Shown here piece after piece: positions 8,850 through 17,318 of a stretch of DNA of 64,000 nucleotides (its first letter is position 1; each line of letters opens with the position of its first letter). The translations under genes were made by a program, and so were the position numbers. Under the pieces are notes generated by a model, which had not been told where the DNA came from, made no database searches, and saw only the letters and a program-made list of their open reading frames with translations. Origin of the DNA: Holophagales bacterium (GTDB taxonomy: Bacteria; Acidobacteriota; Thermoanaerobaculia; UBA5066); NCBI GenBank assembly GCA_016719485.1, contig JADJZB010000023.1, positions 124,001 through 188,000 on the forward strand, read 5' to 3'.

Positions 8850-11800
8850 TCTGATCTCACTCCATCCGGGAGCGAGATCGTGAATCTCGCCCCCCTTTCC
8901 GGTTCCGCCTCGGCGCGGATCGTCCCGTCGTGTCGCGCGACGATCCGCTCGACGAGCGCCAGGCCGACGCCCGTCCCCTCGAACTCCCGCCCGTGCAGCC
9001 TCTGGAACACGCCGAAGAGCTTTCCCGCGTAGCGCATGTCGAAGCCGACTCCGTTGTCGGACACATCGTAGAACACCCGTCCCCCATCGCGACGCCCCGA
9101 GACCTCGATGCGGCGGCGAGACCGGGTTGCGGTGAACTTGACGGCGTTCGAGAGGAGATTGACGAAGACCTGCCGGAGGAGCGCGGGGTCGGCCTGGACG
9201 TCGGGCAGGTCTCCGATCGTCAGGTCACACGCCTCCATCTGTTCCCGTGGGAGAGCCTCTCCGAGGACCGACCGCACCAGGGAGCCCACGTCGACCCGGG
9301 TCTTTCGCAGCTCGTGCCGGCCCGCGCGGGAGAACGCGAGCAGGTCGTCGATGAGCCGCGCCATCCTCCGGGCGTTCTCGCGGACGACCCCGACGAGGCG
9401 CCGCCCCTCCGCGTCGAGCCTCTCTCCCTCTTCCTCCTCGATCATCCTCGAGAACCCGTCGATGGCCCTGAGGGGGGCCCGCAGGTCGTGGGAGACAGAG
9501 TAGGCGAAGGCCTCCAGCTCCTTCGTCTTGGCCACCAGCTCGGCGGTCCGGGTCTCGACCCTCTGCTCGAGCTCCGCATTCAGCCGGCGGACCTCTTCCT
9601 GGATCTTCCTGCGCTCGGTCTGGTCCAGGATGAAGGCCACCGATTCCTCGCGCGCCGCGCCGACGAGCGCGTAGCCGACGAGGACCGGGACGCGCGTCCC
9701 GTCCTTGCGGACGTACTCCTTTTCGTAGGGGCTGCAGACGCCGCGCGCCTTCGCCTCCGCGATCCCCTCCGCGTCGCGCGGGAGCCACTCGGGCGGCGTG
9801 ATGTCGCTCCAGCGAAGGCGTCCGGTCTCGAGGTCCTCCCGCGTGTACCCGACGATCCGGAGGTACTCGTCGTTGGCGGCGAGGACGTTCCCGTGGACGT
9901 CGCCGAAGATCGCCCCGGCCATTCCCGAGTCGAAGAAGGCCCGCGTCTTCTCTTCGGCGTGCAACCGGTCCGTGACGTCGCTGGCGAGGACGAGCCGCGC
10001 CGCCCGGCCCTCGAACGAGACGTCGTGGCTGAGGATCTCGACCAGGAGCGAGGAACCGTCCTTCCTGAGGTGACGCCATGGACCGGACCGACTCGCACCG
10101 TCCCGGGGCACGAGGACGTCCCGCTCGAGGGCGGCGACGTCCTCGACCGGCCGGATGTCCCGGAGAGTCCTCGCGAGGAACTCCTCCCGCGAGAAGCCGT
10201 AGAGGCTGACCGCCGCGTCGTTGACCGCGAGGAAGCGAAGGCTCTCGACGTCGAAGACCCACATGGGGGCGGGGTTGTCCTCGAAGAGCTGCCGATAGCG
10301 GGCCTCGCTCGCGGCAAGGGCTCCTTCCGCCGCGCGCCGCTTCGCGTCGGCTTCGATCAGGCCCAGGGAGAGCCCGAGGTCTCCCGCGAGCTCCTCGAGG
10401 AGCAGGACCACGTCGGGCACGAAGGCACGCGGCTCGGCCGCGTAGAGCGCGAGCACACCGCAGATCGCCTCCCCGGAGCGGACCGGGCAGGCCGCGCTCG
10501 ACCGGTAGCCCCGCCGCCTTCCCGCTTCCCGCCACGGCTCGAGCAGAGGGTCCGTCTCCCAGTCGTCCACGACGACGGTCCGCCCCTCGCGAAGGGCCGT
10601 GCCCACGGGCCCTCTCCCGAGAGGGGAGTCGTCTGTCCGGACCGTCACCTCCTCGAAATAGCCTTCGACCCTGCCCGCCGCGGCCGCCGGCATGACCACG
10701 CCGTGGTCTCCCTCGACACCGAACCAGGCGAACGCGAAACCTCCCGAGGCGACGATTTCCTCGCATGCCCGCTGCAGGAGGGCCTTCCGGTCGTGCTCTT
10801 CGACGAGGATCTGGTCGACGGCGCTGATGGTTCGGAGGATCCGGTTGAGGAACCGGATCCGATCGACGGCCGCTTCGCTCTCGGAGACGTCGCGGACGAC
10901 CGACACGACGACCTCGTCGCCTTCGAGGACGAAACCGCGCGAGGAGACCTCGACCGGGAACAGCGAGCCGTCCTTCCTGCGGTGCCGGCCCCGGAAGAGG
11001 GCCCCACCCTGGCGGAGCATCGCCAGGCGCTGGCGCCCGGCCTCGAGGTCTTCTTCGGGCAGCAGGTCGAAGACCGACTTCGCGAGGAGCTCCGGGCGGG
11101 GGTAGCCCCACAGCTCCTCCGCGGCGCGGTTCGCCTCGAGGATCCGGCCGCTGCCGGGTTCGACCCAGAGGACGGCGTCGCGCACCTGCTGCAGCACCTC
11201 GCGGTGCCGTTCGTCCCTCTTCTGGAGCTGGGAGGCGACGCGCAGCCGCTCGGCCGACCGGACCGACCAGAGAACGGCGGCGAGGGCGAGGCCCAGGCAC
11301 AGGACGGCGAACGCGCTCCACGCGCGTTCCTTCACGAGGCCGGAAAGGGCCTCTGCCCGGTCGACCTTGACGACGAGTCCCCATCCGGCCGCTTCGATCC
11401 GGCGAACCGCGGCGAAGACCCGCTCACCGCGGTAGTCGCGAAACTCCCCGAAGCCGTCCGGGCCGTCGAGCGCGTGCCGGGCGGCGAGCGCGTCCTCCCT
11501 CAGGAATGTCCGGCCCGGACGCTCACCTCCGCGAAGGTGCCGGAGCGGGGAGAGAAACGCGAGCTCGCCGCGCTCCCGTCCGACGAGCAGGGACTCGCGC
11601 GTCCGGGAGCCGGCCACCCCGCGGGAAAGGAGCTTCCAGAGGACCGCTTCCGGGTCCTCGACGAGAACGACCCAGCCGAGCGGCCCGCCGGCCCCGTGGC
11701 CTCGGACCGGCGATGCCACCACGATTCGCAGTCCGGCGGAGGACTCGACGAGACCGATCCGAGCCCGGGCCTCTCCCCGTGAAAGGAGCGCACTCAACCC

Positions 11801-12223
11801 GGCCGGGAGCTCCTCGCCCGTGTGGACGCGCGAGCCGAGATCGAATCCCAGGAGGGCGATCGAACGGCTCTTCCAGCCGAGGCGCCCCTTCTCGAGGACC
11901 GATTCGAGGTGCCCCGCGTCGACGGTCCCGCGCAGCTCGGGGTCCACGGCGCCGACCACGGACGGGAACGACGCGAAAACCGCCGCGTCGGCCGCCTTCT
12001 GCTCGAGGAAGGACCCGATCGCGGCCTCCTGCTCGTCCGCCGTCGCCGAGAGAAGAACCGACCACTCCTTCAGGGCCGCCCGCTCCTGCTTCGCCCAGAA
12101 GACCGCGAGGAGAATCGCCAGGAGGAGCAGGGCGAGGACGACGAACGCCACCTCGGACCGGGAAGGCCCCACGCCCGTAGCGGACGGCACCGGTGCGTCC
12201 CTCGTCTCTTGCTTCAACGCCAT
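8846..12223 (-). CDS. Large membrane sensor histidine kinase (periplasmic sensor-PAS-GAF-PAS-PAS-HisKA-HATPase)
   Basis: A 1125-residue sensor kinase. One transmembrane helix (about 23-44) and a second (about 304-322) bracket a periplasmic region of about 260 residues, probably Cache-like. Cytoplasmic modules follow: PAS (about 345-465), GAF (about 480-630), PAS (about 640-755), PAS (about 760-880), a coiled coil, HisKA with His in SVSHDLRAP (near 911), and HATPase_c with NLLSNAVKF, DNGVGF and GTGVGLAL. The frame stays open far upstream, but I chose the ATG at 12223 because GGAGG lies 8 nt before it and the hydrophobic helix then falls at a normal position. The next gene, overlapping by 4 nt, is an Rcp1-like receiver and probably the phosphorylation target. 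Confidence 0.88.
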   Translation of the reverse strand: MALKQETRDAPVPSATGVGPSRSEVAFVVLALLLLAILLAVFWAKQERAALKEWSVLLSATADEQEAAIGSFLEQKAADAAVFASFPSVVGAVDPELRGTVDAGHLESVLEKGRLGWKSRSIALLGFDLGSRVHTGEELPAGLSALLSRGEARARIGLVESSAGLRIVVASPVRGHGAGGPLGWVVLVEDPEAVLWKLLSRGVAGSRTRESLLVGRERGELAFLSPLRHLRGGERPGRTFLREDALAARHALDGPDGFGEFRDYRGERVFAAVRRIEAAGWGLVVKVDRAEALSGLVKERAWSAFAVLCLGLALAAVLWSVRSAERLRVASQLQKRDERHREVLQQVRDAVLWVEPGSGRILEANRAAEELWGYPRPELLAKSVFDLLPEEDLEAGRQRLAMLRQGGALFRGRHRRKDGSLFPVEVSSRGFVLEGDEVVVSVVRDVSESEAAVDRIRFLNRILRTISAVDQILVEEHDRKALLQRACEEIVASGGFAFAWFGVEGDHGVVMPAAAAGRVEGYFEEVTVRTDDSPLGRGPVGTALREGRTVVVDDWETDPLLEPWREAGRRRGYRSSAACPVRSGEAICGVLALYAAEPRAFVPDVVLLLEELAGDLGLSLGLIEADAKRRAAEGALAASEARYRQLFEDNPAPMWVFDVESLRFLAVNDAAVSLYGFSREEFLARTLRDIRPVEDVAALERDVLVPRDGASRSGPWRHLRKDGSSLLVEILSHDVSFEGRAARLVLASDVTDRLHAEEKTRAFFDSGMAGAIFGDVHGNVLAANDEYLRIVGYTREDLETGRLRWSDITPPEWLPRDAEGIAEAKARGVCSPYEKEYVRKDGTRVPVLVGYALVGAAREESVAFILDQTERRKIQEEVRRLNAELEQRVETRTAELVAKTKELEAFAYSVSHDLRAPLRAIDGFSRMIEEEEGERLDAEGRRLVGVVRENARRMARLIDDLLAFSRAGRHELRKTRVDVGSLVRSVLGEALPREQMEACDLTIGDLPDVQADPALLRQVFVNLLSNAVKFTATRSRRRIEVSGRRDGGRVFYDVSDNGVGFDMRYAGKLFGVFQRLHGREFEGTGVGLALVERIVARHDGTIRAEAEPERGARFTISLPDGVRSE

Positions 12224-12318
12224 TCGTGAACCTCCGCCTGGCGCCGCGAGAGACGAGGATATTCCATGTCGTGCCAGCCGAGGCTCCGGACTGGCGGGGC
12301 CTGCATCGCGGCCTGCCC

Positions 12319-12324
12319 TAGAAT
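12319..12324 (+). promoter_or_regulatory. -10-like hexamer upstream of cyclase gene
   Basis: TAGAAT lies 35 bp upstream of the cyclase start codon in the 136-bp divergent intergenic region. On the other strand TATCCT (12256-12261) could serve the kinase gene. No convincing -35 box is visible. Confidence 0.4.
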
Positions 12325-12359
12325 CGCGACCTCGGAACGGACGAAAGGCAGGGGCTCGG

Positions 12360-14060
12360 ATGGCGTCGACAGGGTCGGATGACAGGATTCCGCGCTTCAT
12401 CGAGGCCGCGGAAGCGCTCCGCGACGGGCGGTTCGGCGTCCGCGTCCCCGAAGCGGGATCGGGCGACCAGGTCGCGCGGCTCGGGGCCGCCCTCAACGAC
12501 CTCTCGTCGGCGCTCGAACGGCGCTGGCGCGAGGTCGCCGAGCTCGACGCCATCACGGCGCGAATCAATGCGGGCCTCCTCCTCGACGACGTCCTCGAAG
12601 ACTTCTTCCGGGAAGCGAGAGAGATCTTTCCCTACGACCGGATCGGGTTCTCGCTTCTCGAGGAGAGCGGAACGATCGTTCGCGCACGGTGGGCCCGGAG
12701 CGACCTCGGTGGGCTCCGGCTCGGACGGGGCTACGCCGCGCCCCTCCAGGGGAGCAGCCTCCAGTCGATCCTCGAAACCGGCCGCCCGAGGATCCTCAAC
12801 GACCTCGAGGCCTACCTCGAGTCGAAGCCCTCGTCGGAGTCGACGAGGCTGGTGGTGGCCGAGGGGGTTCGCTCGTCGCTGACCTGCCCGCTCGTCGCCA
12901 ACGGGGTGCCCATCGGCTTCATGTTCTTCTCCTCGCGCCACCGGGACACGTACCGGGACGCCCACGTCGACGCGTATCAGAGGATTGCGGGCCAGCTCTC
13001 GGTCATCGTCGAGAAGGGGCGCCTCATCTCGGAGCTCTCGGAGCAGAAGGCGGCCCTGGAGATCCGGAACAACTTCATCACCCGGGTCTTCGGCCGCTAC
13101 CTGTCGGATGCCGTCGTCGAGCAGCTCCTCGAGACGCCCGACGGACTCCGGCTCGGGGGTGAGAGACGGGTCGTGACGGTCGTCATGACGGACCTTCGGG
13201 GATTCACGGCGACGGCCGAACGGATTCCGCCGGAGAGCGTGGTGGCGCTGCTCAACCTGCACCTCGGCGCGATGTCGGAGATCGTCCTCAAGCACGGGGG
13301 GACGATCGACGAGTTCATCGGCGACGCCCTCCTGGCGCTCTTCGGGGCGCCGCTCTCCCGGGCGGACGACGCCCGGCGCGCGCTGGCGTGCGCCGTCGAG
13401 ATGCAGCAGGCGATGGAGGGCGTGAACGCCCGCGCCCGCGAGCTCTCCCTGCCGGAGATGGGAATGGGCATCGGTATCCACACCGGCGAGGTCGTCGTCG
13501 GCAACATCGGGTCGGAGAGACGGGCGAAGTACGGCGTCGTCGGGGCCACCATCAACCTCGCCTCGCGCATCCAGGGCTTCACGCTCGGAGGGCAGATCCT
13601 CGCCTCGGAGGAGACCCTCCGCGCCGCGGGCGACGAGGTTTCCATCGGGGCCCGCTTCACCGTGCAGGCCAAGGGCGTCCGGGACCCCGTCTCCATCGTC
13701 GAGGTGCTCGGCGTGGGTGAGGCGCGCCTCGTCCCCGCGTCCGACACCCTCACGCTCCTCGACACACCGGTGGCCATCGAGATCGAGCGCCTCGCCGAGG
13801 AAGAACCGGCGCTTCGGATCACGGCCGGCCTCCTCAGGGCCGTCGGCCGGTGGGAGGCGGCCGTGGAGACGGCCGGCACGCTCGCCCCGCGCGACGAGGT
13901 CCGGCTGACGCTTCCCGGCGGTCTCGAGGTCCTCGCGCGGGTCCTCGGTCCGGCGGGCCGGGGCACGGGCGTGAGGATCCGCTTCGGCACTCTGTCGGAC
14001 GAGGCGGCCCGCCGCCTCGGGATGATGGCGGGCCGGGTCCTCCCTCCCGCCGGCCCCTGA
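12360..14060 (+). CDS. HAMP-like/GAF/class III nucleotidyl cyclase with C-terminal PilZ-like region
   Basis: A 566-residue cytoplasmic cyclase. A HAMP-like helical segment without a membrane anchor (about 10-65) precedes GAF (about 70-225), a class III catalytic domain (about 260-440) and a C-terminal region (about 465-566) that looks PilZ-like but is not certain. Metal-binding Asp residues are in VMTDLRGFT and EFIGDALL, and the transition-state Asn and Arg are in INLASR. The residue that usually selects adenine (Lys in DKFIGD forms) is Glu here (IDEFIGD), a substitution common in bacterial homologs and also seen at the guanylyl cyclase position. The product could therefore be cAMP or cGMP. 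The start is the ATG at 12360, where the GAF/HAMP coding begins. It is divergent from the large sensor kinase. Confidence 0.85.
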   Translation: MASTGSDDRIPRFIEAAEALRDGRFGVRVPEAGSGDQVARLGAALNDLSSALERRWREVAELDAITARINAGLLLDDVLEDFFREAREIFPYDRIGFSLLEESGTIVRARWARSDLGGLRLGRGYAAPLQGSSLQSILETGRPRILNDLEAYLESKPSSESTRLVVAEGVRSSLTCPLVANGVPIGFMFFSSRHRDTYRDAHVDAYQRIAGQLSVIVEKGRLISELSEQKAALEIRNNFITRVFGRYLSDAVVEQLLETPDGLRLGGERRVVTVVMTDLRGFTATAERIPPESVVALLNLHLGAMSEIVLKHGGTIDEFIGDALLALFGAPLSRADDARRALACAVEMQQAMEGVNARARELSLPEMGMGIGIHTGEVVVGNIGSERRAKYGVVGATINLASRIQGFTLGGQILASEETLRAAGDEVSIGARFTVQAKGVRDPVSIVEVLGVGEARLVPASDTLTLLDTPVAIEIERLAEEEPALRITAGLLRAVGRWEAAVETAGTLAPRDEVRLTLPGGLEVLARVLGPAGRGTGVRIRFGTLSDEAARRLGMMAGRVLPPAGP

Positions 14061-14109
14061 GACGGCGCTGCGCGCTGCGCGGCTGGCCGGTGCCGGGGGA
14101 GGGGCCGCG

Positions 14110-14868
14110 TCAGCCGGCGCCCGGGAGCCAGAGCGAACGCGCCGTCAGGACCCGGTGGTCGAGACCCGACGCCTTGTCGAGGAGGGCGAGCACCGGTGGG
14201 AGCGACGACGGGAAACGCCAGAGATCGTCCCTCCCGCCCGCCTCCACGAACGCTTTCGCCCAGTCCGCCCACCACGGGACGGGGCGTGCGGCGATCGGCT
14301 CCACGACGAGAACGCGTGCCCCGCGCGCCGCGGCGTCGAGAAGGCGCGCCCGGAGCTCCTCTCTCGCGGCGTCGGCGAGCTCGTTGACGGCCCAGCCCAG
14401 GACGATCCCGGCGCCGCTCCCCGGCAGTCGCTCGCGAAGAAGCTCTCCCGCGGTGGCCCGGCCGCGCAACCCGAGAGCCCGAAAGGTCTCGCGGGCCTCC
14501 TGCACGGCCCACCCGCTGCGCTCGACGCCGGAGACCTCGGGCAGGCCGCCCGCGGCGAGCGCCCACGCGGCGCCGGCGGGACCGGTCCCGCAGCCGAGGT
14601 CGAGGATCCGCGTGAGGGGCGACGCGGCGGCCCCCAGAGCGTCGACGATCTCCCGCACGACGAGGAAGTGGAGCGGCCCGAAGAAGAGCGCGAACGCGGC
14701 CCTCTTTCCCGCCCCGTCGAACGCGGCGCCGGTGCCGATACGCCCGCGCCGCTCGACGTAGAGGGACGAAAGCGCCTGGAGCCCCTTCCTCACCTCGGGA
14801 AACGAGAGCTCCGCGAGGTGCCGACGCTCCATGTCGGCGAGCCACTTCTGGGGGACGGCAACGCTCAT
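14110..14868 (-). CDS. Rsm22-like SAM-dependent methyltransferase
   Basis: A 252-residue class I methyltransferase. The SAM-binding motif I is ILDLGCGTGPAG (near 95-106), and the upstream helical region (FPEVRKGLQALSSLYVERR, AFALFFGPLHFLVV) matches the small-ribosomal-subunit Rsm22-type family, members of which act on ribosomal RNA or assist ribosome assembly. The C-terminal half is short compared with mitochondrial or full-length members, and no Fe-S cysteine cluster is seen. I chose the ATG at 14868 because GGGAGGT lies upstream at proper spacing. The substrate is not deducible from sequence. Confidence 0.7.
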   Translation of the reverse strand: MSVAVPQKWLADMERRHLAELSFPEVRKGLQALSSLYVERRGRIGTGAAFDGAGKRAAFALFFGPLHFLVVREIVDALGAAASPLTRILDLGCGTGPAGAAWALAAGGLPEVSGVERSGWAVQEARETFRALGLRGRATAGELLRERLPGSGAGIVLGWAVNELADAAREELRARLLDAAARGARVLVVEPIAARPVPWWADWAKAFVEAGGRDDLWRFPSSLPPVLALLDKASGLDHRVLTARSLWLPGAG

Positions 14869-15040
14869 GCGCCGGGGACCTCCCTGCGATGCCCGCCTCA
14901 GCGCGAGGCGGCCGCCTTCGCGGAAGGCCATCTTAGCCGGGCCGTGCCGGTCCGGGCCGGCCCGGACGCCGTTGCCGTTTGGCTCGACGCGCCCGCCCGT
15001 CCCGCTCCCGTCCGTGCCCCGTGCGTGGCAGAGTGCGCGC

Positions 15041-16234
15041 ATGAAGGACCGTCCTCGCCGCGAGACCTTCCTCCCCTTCTCCCGCCCGATGATCGGCGAG
15101 GAGGAGATCGCCGAGGTCGTCGACACCCTCCGTTCCGGCTGGCTGACGACGGGGCCGAAGACGGCGCGCTTCGAGGAAGCCCTGAAGGTCTTCAACGCGG
15201 TGCCTCACTGCCTCGTCCTCCTCAACGCGACGACCGGTCTCGAGATGGCGCTCGGGGCGCTCGACATCGGGCCGGGCGACGAGGTGATCACGACCGCGCA
15301 CACGTTCGTCTGCACGGTCTCGAACGTCGTCCTCAGAGGGGCCGTCCCGATCCTCGTCGACGTCGAGCCCGACACGATGAACCTCGACGCGGAGAGGATC
15401 GAGGAGCGGATCACGCCGCGCACGAAGGCCATCGTCCCGGTCCACTACGGCGGCCTCCCCTGCCGGATGGACCGGATCTGGGAGGTCGCCGCGCGCCACG
15501 GCCTGGCCGTGATCGAGGACGCCGCCCACACGATGGGCGCCCGATACGCCGGGCGGCGCATCGGCTCCGACCCACGCTCCGTCTTCTCGGTCTACAGCTT
15601 TCACCCGAACAAGAACATGACGACGATCGAGGGGGGAGCCGTCGCCTTCCACGATCCGCGGCACGCGGCCTACCTGAAGCTCCAGCGTTTCCACGGCATC
15701 GCCCGCGGCGAGGGGACGCCCTTCGCCGAGGGCTCGCCCCTCTACGACGTCCCGATGCCGGGCCGCAAGTCGAACTTCATGGACGTCCAGGCCGCCGTCG
15801 GCCTTCACCAGCTGAAGAAGCTGGACGGGTTTGCCGCCCGCCGCGGCTCGCTCGCCCGCCTCTACCTTTCGCTCCTCGTCGACGTCCCCGAGGTGCAGCT
15901 CCCGGCCGACGGCGACGCCGCGCGCGAGCACTGCTGGAACCTCTTCGTCCTGCGCAACCGGCCCGAGAAGACCGGGTTCACACGCGAGGAGCTGATGGCC
16001 GCGCTGAAGGCCGAAAACGTCGGAACGGGCCTCCACTGGCAAGGGCTCTTCGGCTTCTCCTTCTACCGCGACTACTTTGCGAAGCACCCGGAAGGGCTCC
16101 CGAAGGACGGCCTCCCCCACGCCACGCGCGCGACGGACAACCTCATGTCGCTCCCCCTCTGGCCCGGCATGACCGAGGACGACGTCCTCGACGTCGTCGC
16201 CGCGCTCCGGCGCGTCCTCGCCCGCCGCCGCTGA
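15041..16234 (+). CDS. DegT/DnrJ/EryC1/StrS-family PLP-dependent aminotransferase
   Basis: A 397-residue sugar aminotransferase of the type that makes amino-sugars for lipopolysaccharide or glycan modification (ArnB/WbpE/PseC-like). Features are the N-terminal SGWLTTGPKT, the PLP phosphate region LLNATTGLEMAL, the Asp of the cofactor pocket in VIEDAAHTMGA, and the Schiff-base Lys in SFHPNKNMTT near residue 190. The C-terminal domain contains GTGLHWQGL and FYRDYF, typical for dTDP/UDP-sugar members. No other sugar-nucleotide genes are adjacent, so the substrate is open. The start is the ATG at 15041. The adjacent methyltransferase is divergent. Confidence 0.85.
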   Translation: MKDRPRRETFLPFSRPMIGEEEIAEVVDTLRSGWLTTGPKTARFEEALKVFNAVPHCLVLLNATTGLEMALGALDIGPGDEVITTAHTFVCTVSNVVLRGAVPILVDVEPDTMNLDAERIEERITPRTKAIVPVHYGGLPCRMDRIWEVAARHGLAVIEDAAHTMGARYAGRRIGSDPRSVFSVYSFHPNKNMTTIEGGAVAFHDPRHAAYLKLQRFHGIARGEGTPFAEGSPLYDVPMPGRKSNFMDVQAAVGLHQLKKLDGFAARRGSLARLYLSLLVDVPEVQLPADGDAAREHCWNLFVLRNRPEKTGFTREELMAALKAENVGTGLHWQGLFGFSFYRDYFAKHPEGLPKDGLPHATRATDNLMSLPLWPGMTEDDVLDVVAALRRVLARRR

Positions 16235-16297
16235 GAGGGGTCTCGCTCAAAGGGGGGTCTGGTCTACGTTCTACATTCTGCGCGGGCCGTCGCGCTC

Positions 16298-17269
16298 TCA
16301 GCCCGGCACGGGCGCGTCGGCCGGCGGCATGCGGCGCAGGATGCGGTAGAGCGAGGAGCGGCTGATCCCGAGGAGCCGGGCGGCCTCGAGACGGCTTCCC
16401 CCCGTTCGCTTCAGCGCTTCCTCGAGCCTCTCCGGCGTCGCGTCATCCACCGGGGTCCGGCCCGTCCTTGCGTCCTCCTTCGAGGGGATCATCTGGGCGC
16501 GAGCCCAGAGAGCCGAAAAATCCGTGGGCTCGAGCTCGGCACCGTCCGCAAAAACGGCCGCCTGCTCGACGGCGTGCTTGAGCTCCCGGACGTTGCCCGG
16601 GAACGGGTACCGCATCAGCAGCTCGAGAGCGCCTGCCGAGAGCTTCCGCGAAGGCCCGCCCTGCTCTTCCAGCCTCCTCAGAAAATGCGCCGCAAGGAGC
16701 GGGATGTCCTCGACGCGCTCGCGGAGCGGGGGCATGACCAGCTCGATCGCCGACAGCCGAAAATAGAGGTCCTCCCGGAACTCGCGCCGGGCGATGGCCG
16801 CCTCGAGGTCGAGGCTCGTGGCCGCGATGACCCTCACGTCCACGTCCGTGACACGGTTCTCCCCCACCCGGCGAACCCGTGCGTCCTCCAGGACTCGGAG
16901 GAGCTTGGCCTGCGCGGCGAGCGGGAGCGCACCGATCTCGTCGAGGAAGATCGTCCCCCGGTGCGCCTCTTCGAAGAGCCCGCGCCGGGCCTCCGTGGCC
17001 CCGCTGAACGACCCTCGCGAGTGTCCGAAGAGCTCGCTCTCGACGAGCGTATCGGGGAGGGCTGCGCAGTTGACGGCGACGAACGGGGCGTCCGCTCTCT
17101 TTCCGGTCGCCACGATGAGCTTGGCGGCGATCTCCTTGCCCGAACCTGTCTCTCCCCGGATCAGGACCGTGACCCCGAGCGGAGCGACGCGGGAGGCTCG
17201 CTCGACGAACTGACACCACGCGGGGGAGCGCCCGACCGCGAAGGCCGTCGCAGGTCCGGTCAAGGCCAT
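16298..17269 (-). CDS. Sigma-54 interaction domain transcriptional activator without sensory domain
   Basis: A 323-residue bacterial enhancer-binding protein made of the AAA+ domain (about 10-240) and a Fis-type helix-turn-helix (about 280-320; RLEAARLLGISRSSLYR). Walker A is GETGSGKE and Walker B is TIFLDEIG. The loop that contacts sigma-54 reads GSFSGA instead of GAFTGA, a conservative but notable change. There is no N-terminal receiver or GAF domain, so activity must be controlled by abundance, phosphorylation or a partner, as in PspF. The start codon is 49 bp from a divergent HD-GYP gene, which suggests linked function. A -10-like TAGACT lies 8 nt upstream of the ATG. Confidence 0.87.
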   Translation of the reverse strand: MALTGPATAFAVGRSPAWCQFVERASRVAPLGVTVLIRGETGSGKEIAAKLIVATGKRADAPFVAVNCAALPDTLVESELFGHSRGSFSGATEARRGLFEEAHRGTIFLDEIGALPLAAQAKLLRVLEDARVRRVGENRVTDVDVRVIAATSLDLEAAIARREFREDLYFRLSAIELVMPPLRERVEDIPLLAAHFLRRLEEQGGPSRKLSAGALELLMRYPFPGNVRELKHAVEQAAVFADGAELEPTDFSALWARAQMIPSKEDARTGRTPVDDATPERLEEALKRTGGSRLEAARLLGISRSSLYRILRRMPPADAPVPG

Positions 17270-17277
17270 CGCCGGCG

Positions 17278-17312
17278 AGTCTAGCCTCCTGCGGCGCGAG
17301 TCGCGCTATCGT
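17278..17312. promoter_or_regulatory. Divergent -10-like elements
   Basis: The 49-bp space between the sigma-54 activator and the HD-GYP gene holds TAGACT on the minus strand (17283-17278), 8 nt before the activator ATG, and TATCGT on the plus strand (17307-17312), 6 nt before the HD-GYP GTG. Both fit TAnnnT and would give leaderless or nearly leaderless transcripts. Confidence 0.4.
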
Positions 17313-17318
17313 GCTCCC

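Noticed and set aside
16235..16297. Mobile-element scar in the AT-richer patch with CTACGTTCTACATTCT
   Set aside because: The patch is short, has no inverted ends and no second copy noticed in the window. It is more likely an ordinary convergent intergenic region.
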